Below, piece by piece: positions 16,475 through 23,934 of a stretch of DNA of 32,682 nucleotides (position 1 is its first letter; every line of letters starts with the position of its first letter). The notes below the pieces were generated by a model. That model saw only the letters and a program-made list of their open reading frames with translations. It made no database searches and was not told the origin of the DNA. The DNA is from Streptosporangiaceae bacterium (GTDB taxonomy: Bacteria > Actinomycetota > Actinomycetes > Streptosporangiales > Streptosporangiaceae), in contig JASHPF010000012.1 in NCBI GenBank assembly GCA_030038295.1, positions 1 to 32,682 of the forward strand, written 5' to 3'. The translations under genes and the position numbers were made by a program.

Positions 16475-17284
16475 TTAGATGCTGCGTCGGTACAGCCACG
16501 CCCCGACCGGCGCGAACACCAGGATTATCCCGGCGTACCAGGCGAGCGACTCCCAGACGAAGGTGCTGGTAGGACCGCCGAGCACGAGCGCGCGCATGGC
16601 AGAGGCGGTGTAGGAGACCGGCTGGTGCGCCGCGAAGGCCTGCAGCCATCCGGGCATGGTGCTCACCGGGATAAAGGCGCCGGAAGCGAAGACTAGCGGG
16701 GCGAGCACGGGGAACCCCGCTGCCTGCGCGGTCTCCGGGTCTCCGACGGCAAGCCCGACGACCGCGTACACCCACGACATCGCCAGCCCGAATGCGAGCA
16801 CCATGGCCAGCCCGGCCAGGAACGGGCCGACACCGTTGTGGATCCGGAAGCCCACGGCGTAGCCGAGACCAACCATCAGCGCGACGACAAAGACGTTTCT
16901 GGCCAGATCGGCGATCGTGCGGCCCGCCAGCACCGCCACGCGCGACATCGGCAGCGACCCGAAGCGCTCGAGCAGGCCGCTCTGCACGTCTGAGGCGAGC
17001 CCGATGGCAGTATTCATGGCGCCGAATACGGTGACCTGAACGAAGATGCCTGGCATCAGGTAGTCGACGTAGGGGATCCCGGGCAGCGTCTTCGCCGCCA
17101 CCCCGGCGAACACGTAACGGAACAGCACGAGGAACACCAGCGGCTGAATGGTGGAGAAGGCCAGCAGCCTCGGGGTACGGCGGATGACATTCAGGTTCCG
17201 TCCGGCGACCGCCAAAACGTCCCTGGCCGGGCTGAGCAGATTCTCCCGCGAAGGCCGCCGCAGCGCGGCCGGCGCCGCGCTCAT
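16475..17284 (-). CDS. ABC-2 type transporter permease (DrrB-like)
   Basis: A 269-residue membrane protein with about six hydrophobic helices and the ABC-2 pattern: an N-terminal VLAVAGRNLNVIRRTPRL segment, the first helix with VFLVLFRYVFAG, then MNTAIGLASDVQSGLLERFGSLPMSR, and later VLAPLVFASGAFIPVSTMPGW, the typical C-terminal region of DrrB-like exporters. Its ATG (17284-17282) overlaps the stop of the ATPase gene in an ATGA arrangement, so the two are translationally coupled. DrrAB systems export lipophilic drugs, lipids or self-made antibiotics. No biosynthetic genes adjoin it, so the substrate is unknown. Confidence 0.88.
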   Translation of the reverse strand: MSAAPAALRRPSRENLLSPARDVLAVAGRNLNVIRRTPRLLAFSTIQPLVFLVLFRYVFAGVAAKTLPGIPYVDYLMPGIFVQVTVFGAMNTAIGLASDVQSGLLERFGSLPMSRVAVLAGRTIADLARNVFVVALMVGLGYAVGFRIHNGVGPFLAGLAMVLAFGLAMSWVYAVVGLAVGDPETAQAAGFPVLAPLVFASGAFIPVSTMPGWLQAFAAHQPVSYTASAMRALVLGGPTSTFVWESLAWYAGIILVFAPVGAWLYRRSI

Positions 17285-18276
17285 GCCGCGCTCCCGACGG
17301 ATATCGTGTCCGCCGCCGCGGACACGGAATCCTCCGCATGGTGGCCGGTGAGCAACAGGAACACATCGTCGAGACTGGGCTCGCGGACCTGGACGGCAGT
17401 CGGCCGGAGTCCGCTGAGGTCCAGCGCGTGCAGCGCGTCGATGAGGACGGCGGAACTGTCGTTCGAGGTCAGCCTGATGCGGTTGCTGTCTCGTTCCGGC
17501 CGGGGTCCGCGTCGCTGCGCCAGCAGAGCGGCCGCGGCCGCGGCAGACGGCTCATCGGCCATCCCGATCTCGACCACCGAGTTGCCCAAGCGGCTCTTCA
17601 GCGAGGCAGCGGTGTCGTCGGCGATCAGCTTGCCGCCGTCGACAACCGCAAGGCGGTCGGTGAGCCGGTCCGCCTCTTCGAGGTACTGCGTGGTCAGCAC
17701 CACGGTCGTGCCGTCGGCGACGAGGTCCCTGATCACGACCCACAACTCGTTACGGCTCGGCAGGTCCAGGCCGGTGGTCGGCTCGTCGAGGAACAGCACC
17801 GGCGGTCTGGCCACCAGCGCGGCCGCGACGTCCAGCCGGCGACGCATCCCGCCGGAATAGGTTCGCACCGGCCGAGAGGCGGCATCCGCCAGGCCGAACC
17901 TGGTCAGCAGCGCATCGGCCTGAGCCCGGAAGTCGGCGCGGCGCAGCTGAGCCAGCCGGCCTATCAACCGGAGGTTCTCCCGGCCGGTCAGGTGCTCATC
18001 AACGGTGGCGTACTGGCCGGCCAGGCCGATCTGATAACGGACCGCCGCAGCGTCCCGCACGACGTCCAGGCCAAGCACGCTGGCCCGGCCGCCATCTGGC
18101 TGCAGCAGCGTCGTGAGGATCCTGATCGCGGTGGTCTTTCCCGCGCCATTCGGCCCGAGCAGCCCGAAGACCGTTCCGGTGCCCACCTCGAAGCTGACCT
18201 TGTCCAGGGCGGTCAAGCTGCCGAAATGCTTGGTCAGCCGGTCAACCACGATCGCCTGACCTGTCTCGACTGGCAT
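17281..18276 (-). CDS. ABC transporter ATP-binding protein (DrrA-like)
   Basis: I chose ATG 18276 (331 residues) because the product then begins close to the conserved IVVDRLTKHFGSLTALDKVSF. The frame runs on to 18570, but that would cross the divergent promoter and the start of the next gene. Motifs: Walker A (GLLGPNGAGKTT), Q-loop region (QIGLAGQYATVDEHLTGREN), signature YSGGMRRRLDVAAAL, Walker B (PVLFLDEPTTGLD) and H-loop region (VVLTTQYLEEADRL). A C-terminal DrrA-type extension (about residues 225-320) ends in VREPSLDDVFLLLTGH. This extension is typical of daunorubicin-resistance-type ATPases. It is first in a two-gene operon with its permease and divergent from the purine-type locus. Confidence 0.88.
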   Translation of the reverse strand: MPVETGQAIVVDRLTKHFGSLTALDKVSFEVGTGTVFGLLGPNGAGKTTAIRILTTLLQPDGGRASVLGLDVVRDAAAVRYQIGLAGQYATVDEHLTGRENLRLIGRLAQLRRADFRAQADALLTRFGLADAASRPVRTYSGGMRRRLDVAAALVARPPVLFLDEPTTGLDLPSRNELWVVIRDLVADGTTVVLTTQYLEEADRLTDRLAVVDGGKLIADDTAASLKSRLGNSVVEIGMADEPSAAAAAALLAQRRGPRPERDSNRIRLTSNDSSAVLIDALHALDLSGLRPTAVQVREPSLDDVFLLLTGHHAEDSVSAAADTISVGSAA

Positions 18277-18448
18277 GATCCCGGCCGCCCTCACGCTCGC
18301 GCTTCGGGAACCGATGCTGGCCAGTCTTTGTGCCCCGCTCCAGGGTCGAAGGTCATCCAGCCACGGTGCTAACGGTCTTTCTGGCGCAGGCAGAAAATCG
18401 TCACGGACGGCGCCCCTCGAGTCGGTCGCGCACGCCGAACCGTTCGCG

Positions 18449-18477
18449 GTGACCTGCAGGACCTTCGCCTCTAGGCT
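18449..18477 (+). promoter_or_regulatory. Candidate promoter of the molybdenum hydroxylase locus
   Basis: GTGACC (18449-18454) and TAGGCT (18472-18477) are separated by exactly 17 nt, matching the vegetative actinobacterial pattern. Transcription would start near 18484, 24 nt before the ATG at 18508. That ATG lacks a strong ribosome site. Confidence 0.4.
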
Positions 18478-18507
18478 GGTGATCGCGGTGCACATCAGCG
18501 TCTGTTT

Positions 18508-19272
18508 ATGAGCACCGTGTCGGCCTACTGGCGGCCACTCGCTCTCGACGGTGCGCTCGCTCTCGCGCACCGCGACGGCGCGGTCCTGATCGGCGGCGGC
18601 ACCAAGGTGAACGCCGCACTGTCTCGGTCTAGCGGCCCGGTGGAAATCGTCGACCTGCAGGGACTAGGCCTCGACCGGATCGAGGCGACCCCCACCGGAT
18701 ACTCGCTCGGCGCGACGGCAACGCTGCAGCAGATCGCCGATGAGAAGGTCATGCCCGCCGAGGTCAGGGACGCGGCCCGCCGCGAAGCGCCGAGTACGCT
18801 GCGGGCTGCCGCGACGGTCGGCGGCTGCGTCGCGAGCGGCGACTGGGAGAGCGAGTTCCTGGCCACCTTGCTCGTCTGCGATGCCACGGTGACGCTGGCG
18901 CAGGCAACTGGCATGAAGGACATCGGGCTCGATGAGCTGCTGGCGGATCGCCGATCGCTGCGGGGCGCGATCATCACCCGCGTGTGCCTGGCGGGTGGCG
19001 GCAGCATCGCCGCGGCCCGCACCGCCCGCACGCCCGCCGACAGACCGATCGTGTGCGCGGTGGCGCGGCGGGCGGCGGGCGGCGTGTGGCTGGCGCTGAG
19101 CGGAGTCGCTGCGACGCCGGTGCTGAACAGGTCGGCAATGATCCGGTCTGGCGCGGACGGAGCCGCCTGGGCAGCGCGGCTCGACCCGCCCGGCGACTTC
19201 CGCGGCTCGTCAACGTACCGCCGAGCCCTGGCCGCCACGCTCGCGCGGCGCGCAGTGGAGGCGATCACGTGA
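18508..19272 (+). CDS. FAD-binding subunit of a xanthine-dehydrogenase-family hydroxylase (YgfM-like)
   Basis: A 254-residue protein of the CoxM/XdhB FAD-binding family. It has LIGGGTKVNAAL (about 27-38), where classical members have AGGTDL, and STLRAAATVGGCVASGDWESE (about 96-116), the TIGGN-type second FAD motif followed by the acidic substitution seen in short YgfM-like members. It is shorter than classical CoxM proteins (about 280-300 residues), again like YgfM. Its TGA (19270-19272) overlaps the next ATG by one base, so it should be made together with the molybdenum subunit. It would pass electrons from the Fe-S clusters to NAD+ or another acceptor, but the partner subunit here lacks cluster ligands. 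First gene of the locus. Confidence 0.82.
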   Translation: MSTVSAYWRPLALDGALALAHRDGAVLIGGGTKVNAALSRSSGPVEIVDLQGLGLDRIEATPTGYSLGATATLQQIADEKVMPAEVRDAARREAPSTLRAAATVGGCVASGDWESEFLATLLVCDATVTLAQATGMKDIGLDELLADRRSLRGAIITRVCLAGGGSIAAARTARTPADRPIVCAVARRAAGGVWLALSGVAATPVLNRSAMIRSGADGAAWAARLDPPGDFRGSSTYRRALAATLARRAVEAIT

Positions 19273-22265
19273 TGCGCATTCATCTCACCCTCAACGGCGT
19301 CGACAGACACCTTGACTGCGCTCCCGGGGATTCGCTGCTGGCAGTGCTGCGCAGCGAGGGCTGCTTCAGCGTTCGCTACGGGTCCGACACCGGCGAGACC
19401 GGCGCGGCGGCCGTCCTGGTCGACGGCCAGCCGATAGCCGCGGATGTACTGCTCGCGGCTCAGGCCGGGGGGCACGACGTGACGACGGTCGAGCACCTCA
19501 ACACGGCAGTGGGCACGCTCCATCCGATCCAGGAGGCACTCGTGGACACCGGGGCGCTGCAGTCCGGCTACTCGGCTGGCGCGCTAGTCCTGGCGATCGA
19601 GGCGCTGCTGAAGCGCAATGACGACCCGTCGGAGTCGGAGATCCGGGACGCGCTGTCGGGAGTACTCGACCGCGAGACCGGCTACGTCAAGGTGGTCGAC
19701 GCGGTGCAGCGGGCCGCCGCGGCGCTGCGCGGGGCAAAGCCCCCACCGATGGAGGCGCTGGTAATCCCGCGCCTGACCGATCCGGACGCGGCGCCCGGCA
19801 GCGGGTTCGAGCGAGCGCGCGACGCGGGCCTGGCAGCCCGGCGCCCGGCCAGTGATAACGGGCTGGCGGGCCCGGCGGAGCAGGCGTCGCCGGCCACGCC
19901 GCGTCTCGTCGCCCTAGCCGACATCGCGAGCACTGCCGTCGTCGGCAGGCCGGAGCACAAGATCGACGCCCTACGGCTGGTGAAGGGCAACGCCGCGTTC
20001 ACTGATGACGTGGAGATGCGCGGCATGCTGCACGCGAAGGTGCTGCGCAGTCCGCACGCCCATGCCCGCATTGTGGCGATCGACGATTCGCAGGCCCGGC
20101 AGCTGCCGGGCGTGCGCGCGGTGGTGCACAGCGGCAACACCCCGCGGGTCAAGTACGCCTCGGGCGGCCAGTCCTGGCCCAACCCCTATCCGTGGGATCA
20201 GGTGAGCTTCGACGACAAGGTGCGGCACGTCGGCGACCGGGTGGCCGCGGTAGCCGCTGACACCGAGCAGATCGCCGCCGAGGCGTGCCGGCGGATCAAG
20301 GTGACCTACGAGGTCCTCCCCGCGGTATTCGACGAGACGCAGGCACTGGCGCCGGGCGCGCCGGTGATTCACGACGAGGACGACAGCGTGGGCGTGCGCG
20401 ATGCGGCTCACAACATCAGTTGTCACATCGAGGGCGCGACCGTCGCGGACATCGAGTCGGCCATGGCGGCCGCCGATCACGTCTTCGAGGAAACTTTCCA
20501 CGTGCAGCGAGTCCAGCACTGTTCGATCGAGCCGCACGTGACGATCGGCTGGCTCGACGAGGACGAGCGGCTCGTGCTCCGCACCTCCACTCAGGTCCCG
20601 TTTCATGTGCGCCGCATGGTGGCGCCGCTGCTCGGACTGCCAGTGAAGCGGATCCGCGTGATCAAGCCGCGGATCGGCGGCGGTTTCGGCGGCAAGCAGG
20701 AGATGCTGATCGAGGACATCGTCGGCCATCTGGTGCTCGCCACGCGCCGTCCGGTCCGGCTCCAGCTCAGCCGGGAAGAAGAGTTCGCGGCGGCACGCAC
20801 GCGGCACGCGCAGACGATCACGTTCCGGACTGGCGTTCGCTCTGACGGCATGCTGGTGGCCCAGGACATGCGCGTGGTCGCTAACACCGGTCCTTATGGC
20901 GCGCACGGATTCACCGTGCAGTCGGTGACGGGCACCCGCGGCCTGTCCTCCTACAACTGCCCGGCGAAACGGTTCAGCTGCGACGTGGCGTACACCAACG
21001 GCCCGGTGGCGGGTGCCTTCCGCGGCTACGGTGCACCGCAGGCGCACTTCGCGCTCGAGTCGCACATGGACGACATCGCCACGGCGCTTGGCCTCGACCC
21101 GGTCGAGTTCCGCCGCAGGAACTGGGTCGGCGCGGGTGACCCACTCGACATCGTGCCGCGCCTCGGCGAGCGCGGCGGCGTGGCGGACATTGCCGACGAA
21201 GACCTGCCTCGGGTCACCAGCTGCGGAACGCAGGAGTGCGTCGCTCAGGTCCTGCAGGCCATCGGGTGGGAGCGTCGCCGCGACCCCGGCTGGCGCGCGC
21301 CTGCCGGCCGGCCGCAAGTGCGGCGCGGCATCGGGTTTGCCCTGTGCATGTCCGGGTCCGGGATACCCGGCGTGGACATGGGCGCGTGCTCGATCAAGAT
21401 GAACGACGACGGGTCGTTCAACATGCTGATCGGCGCCACTGATCTTGGTACCGGTGCGGATACGGTGCTCGCGCAGATCGCGGCCGAGGTACTGGGCGTA
21501 CCGGTCGACGACATCATCGTCTACGCAGCCGATACCGACGTGACGCCGTTCGACGTCGGCGCGTACGCATCCAGTACGACCTACATCTCCGGTATGGCGG
21601 TGAAGAAGGCTGCCGAGGCGGTGCGCTGCCGGATCACCGCGCGGGCGGCGCTGATGCTCGGCCAGTCCGATCCGGATGCCATCGCGCTGCACGAGCGACG
21701 TGCGTGGGCGCCCGATGGGCGGTCGGTCTGCCTGGCGGACCTGGCCCTGGATGCGCTGCACGCGAGAGACCAGGAACAGATCATGGGAACGGGGTCGTAT
21801 GTGGCGGCCGATTCGCCGCCGGTATTCGCCGCCCAGGGCGCTGAGGTCGAGGTGGACACGGCCACCGGCCAGGTCACCGTCACGAGGCTGGTCATGGCGG
21901 TCGACTGCGGGGTCGCCATCAACCCGGTCACCGCGAGCGGGCAGGTGGAGGGTGGCCTGCTGCAGGCGCTCGGCTACGCGCTCACCGAGGAAGTGGTACT
22001 GGACGAGGCGGGCCGTCCGGTGAACGACAGGCTCGGTCCGTACTGGATCTACCGAGCCGATGACACTCCGCCTATGCAGGTCATGCTCGTGGAGACGATG
22101 GAAGCGACCGGCCCGTTCGGGGCGAAGGCCATCGGCGAGATCCCGCTGGACGGTGTGGCGCCCGCGGTCCGGAACGCGGTCCTGGACGCGACCGGTGCCG
22201 CCATCACCGTCATTCCGCTGACGCCGGAGCGCGTCTGGGCTGCGCTGCGGGAGCAGGCAGGCTGA
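19272..22265 (+). CDS. XdhD-like molybdopterin hydroxylase with a cysteine-less ferredoxin domain
   Basis: A 997-residue protein; the start is ATG 19272 in a TGATG overlap (GTG 19269 is also possible). Residues 1-155 have the complete layout of a xanthine-dehydrogenase [2Fe-2S] domain, but all eight ligand positions are changed: Ser38, Thr43, Ala46, Asp58, Ser98, Ser101, Asp133 and Glu135. From about residue 225 the molybdopterin part is intact: LRSPHAHA, GGGFGGKQ (about 469), a GAFRGYGAPQ arginine loop, and FGAKAIGE with the catalytic Glu956. Family knowledge: E. coli XdhD (YgfN), as I recall it, has a similarly degenerate N-terminus and sits with YgfM. I infer a purine or related N-heterocycle hydroxylase that keeps the ferredoxin fold as structure only. 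There is no internal TGA that would encode selenocysteine. Confidence 0.85.
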   Translation: MRIHLTLNGVDRHLDCAPGDSLLAVLRSEGCFSVRYGSDTGETGAAAVLVDGQPIAADVLLAAQAGGHDVTTVEHLNTAVGTLHPIQEALVDTGALQSGYSAGALVLAIEALLKRNDDPSESEIRDALSGVLDRETGYVKVVDAVQRAAAALRGAKPPPMEALVIPRLTDPDAAPGSGFERARDAGLAARRPASDNGLAGPAEQASPATPRLVALADIASTAVVGRPEHKIDALRLVKGNAAFTDDVEMRGMLHAKVLRSPHAHARIVAIDDSQARQLPGVRAVVHSGNTPRVKYASGGQSWPNPYPWDQVSFDDKVRHVGDRVAAVAADTEQIAAEACRRIKVTYEVLPAVFDETQALAPGAPVIHDEDDSVGVRDAAHNISCHIEGATVADIESAMAAADHVFEETFHVQRVQHCSIEPHVTIGWLDEDERLVLRTSTQVPFHVRRMVAPLLGLPVKRIRVIKPRIGGGFGGKQEMLIEDIVGHLVLATRRPVRLQLSREEEFAAARTRHAQTITFRTGVRSDGMLVAQDMRVVANTGPYGAHGFTVQSVTGTRGLSSYNCPAKRFSCDVAYTNGPVAGAFRGYGAPQAHFALESHMDDIATALGLDPVEFRRRNWVGAGDPLDIVPRLGERGGVADIADEDLPRVTSCGTQECVAQVLQAIGWERRRDPGWRAPAGRPQVRRGIGFALCMSGSGIPGVDMGACSIKMNDDGSFNMLIGATDLGTGADTVLAQIAAEVLGVPVDDIIVYAADTDVTPFDVGAYASSTTYISGMAVKKAAEAVRCRITARAALMLGQSDPDAIALHERRAWAPDGRSVCLADLALDALHARDQEQIMGTGSYVAADSPPVFAAQGAEVEVDTATGQVTVTRLVMAVDCGVAINPVTASGQVEGGLLQALGYALTEEVVLDEAGRPVNDRLGPYWIYRADDTPPMQVMLVETMEATGPFGAKAIGEIPLDGVAPAVRNAVLDATGAAITVIPLTPERVWAALREQAG

Positions 22266-23932
22266 TGTCGGCACATGGCAACGACGTACTCCTACCGGAG
22301 CTCCTGGCAGCGGTCGAGGCGAGAGAGCCGGTCGCCCTCGCCACGGTGGTGGAAACCAAGCGGTCAGTGCCCCGGCACGCCGGATCGAAGATGCTGGTGT
22401 GGGCAGATGGCCGGTACTCCGGCAGCGTCGGCGGCGGCGAGATGGAAGCCAGGGTCGTCGCCGAGGCGCGCCTGGCACTGGCCGACGGCCGGACCCGGCT
22501 ACTGCACTATGAGCTGCTCGACCCCGGCAGCGGCGATCCCGGCGTGTGCGGCGGTGAGGTAACCGTCTACGTGGAGCCGTGCGTGCCGGACCCAACCGTG
22601 CTGGTCGTCGGCTGCGGACACGTCGGCCGCGAGGTGGCGTCGCTCGCGCACTGGCTCGGGCTCCGCGTGGTGGCCACCGACGATCGCCCCGAGATGGTCA
22701 CCAGGGACCGGCTGCCAGACGCCGACATCCGGATCGCGGGTCCGGTCGCCGACGCGATCGCGGCGGTGCGGGCTGACCAGACACACGCGGTCGTGGTGGC
22801 CCGGAGCATGCTGGTGGATCTTGACGTGGTGCCGAAGCTGCTCGCGGCCGGGATGCGATCAGTGGGCGTCATCGGCAGCAGCCGGCGCTGGCAGACCACC
22901 CGAGCACGGTTGCTCGCGCGCGGCGTCCCGGCCAGCGACCTGGACCGGGTGCGGACCCCGATCGGCCTGGAACTCGCGGCTGAGACGCCGCGCGAAATCG
23001 CGCTGTCGATCCTCGCCGAGGTCGTGGCACTGCACCGCGGCACCGATTCGACCCGCCGGTCACCGGGCCAGCGCGGGCAGGCCGGCGGCGCGGACACGCT
23101 GGTGCTACTGCGCGGTGGTGGTGACCTGGCGACCGGCGTGGCCTGGCGGCTCACCAGGGCAGGCTTCCCGGTGGTCGTCTGCGAACTGGAGCACCCGCTG
23201 ACCGTGCGCCGTCGGGTCGCGCTGTCGTCGGCGGTCGCCGACGGGCGCGTCGACGTCGAGGGCATGGTTGGCGTCCGGGCGACCGTGCCCGAGGCCATCG
23301 ACCTGGCCCGGCAGGGACTCGTCCCGGTGGTCATCTCACCAGGGCTTCCGGATCTTCCTGCGCAGGTAGTCGTGGACGCGCGGATGGCCAAGCGAACTCT
23401 CGACACGACTATCGACGACGCCCCCCTGGTCGTGGCGCTCGGCCCCGGTCACACCGCAGGCCTCGACGCGCACGCGGTAGTGGAGACCATGCGCGGCCCG
23501 CGTCTGGGCCGGGTGCTCTGGTCCGGCTCGGCGGCCCCGGATACCGGGACGCCGGGCGAGGTAGGCGGGCACGGCGCGGAGCGGGTGCTGCGCGCTCCCG
23601 CCGAGGGTGCCGCGCGCTGGCAGGCGTGCATAGGCGACCTGGTCGAGGCCGGAGCCGTGCTCGGCACGGTCGGCGGACGGGAGGTTCGCTCGCCATTCGC
23701 AGGCGTGGTCCGGGGGCTGGTGGCGGACGGCACGATGGTGCCCGGCGGTCTCAAGGTCGGTGACGTGGACCCGCGGGCCGACACCGACTGGCAGGAGATA
23801 TCCGACAAGGCCCTCGCGGTCGGCGGCGGCGTGCTCGAGGCCGTGCTGACCTGGCGGCAGGGGCTGGTAACTGGTACACCGCAGCCGCCGCCTGCCGCGG
23901 CGGCGCGGCCGGACCGTGTTCGGGAGGAGTAA
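22265..23932 (+). CDS. Fusion of XdhC-type molybdenum cofactor chaperone and YqeB-type selenium-linked accessory protein
   Basis: A 555-residue two-part protein, starting in a TGATG overlap with the hydroxylase gene. Residues 8-255 are XdhC/CoxI: ATVVETKRSVPRHAGSKMLV, SGSVGGGEMEA and DPGVCGGEV, then a Rossmann motif VVGCGHVGREVA (114-125) and GVIGSSRRWQTTRARL. A short linker (about 256-276) leads to residues 277-550, which match YqeB (EF2563 family): LLRGGGDLATGVAWRL, then CELEHPLTVRRRVALSSAV and a long C-terminal part with VRSPFAGVVRG. XdhC delivers sulfurated molybdenum cofactor to xanthine dehydrogenases. YqeB is associated with selenium-dependent molybdenum hydroxylases. In E. coli and enterococci, as I recall, they are separate genes. 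The fusion suggests one protein carrying out cofactor loading of the adjacent XdhD-like enzyme. Confidence 0.8.
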   Translation: MSAHGNDVLLPELLAAVEAREPVALATVVETKRSVPRHAGSKMLVWADGRYSGSVGGGEMEARVVAEARLALADGRTRLLHYELLDPGSGDPGVCGGEVTVYVEPCVPDPTVLVVGCGHVGREVASLAHWLGLRVVATDDRPEMVTRDRLPDADIRIAGPVADAIAAVRADQTHAVVVARSMLVDLDVVPKLLAAGMRSVGVIGSSRRWQTTRARLLARGVPASDLDRVRTPIGLELAAETPREIALSILAEVVALHRGTDSTRRSPGQRGQAGGADTLVLLRGGGDLATGVAWRLTRAGFPVVVCELEHPLTVRRRVALSSAVADGRVDVEGMVGVRATVPEAIDLARQGLVPVVISPGLPDLPAQVVVDARMAKRTLDTTIDDAPLVVALGPGHTAGLDAHAVVETMRGPRLGRVLWSGSAAPDTGTPGEVGGHGAERVLRAPAEGAARWQACIGDLVEAGAVLGTVGGREVRSPFAGVVRGLVADGTMVPGGLKVGDVDPRADTDWQEISDKALAVGGGVLEAVLTWRQGLVTGTPQPPPAAAARPDRVREE

Positions 23933-23934
23933 CG

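Noticed and set aside
19272-22265. A selenocysteine codon in the molybdenum subunit
   Set aside because: No in-frame TGA occurs before the final stop. Any selenium would have to be a labile cofactor ligand.
19971-22595. Minus-strand open frame of 874 codons antisense to the XdhD-like gene
   Set aside because: Arg/His/Asp-rich product with no motif, fully explained by GC-rich codon use of the real gene on the other strand.
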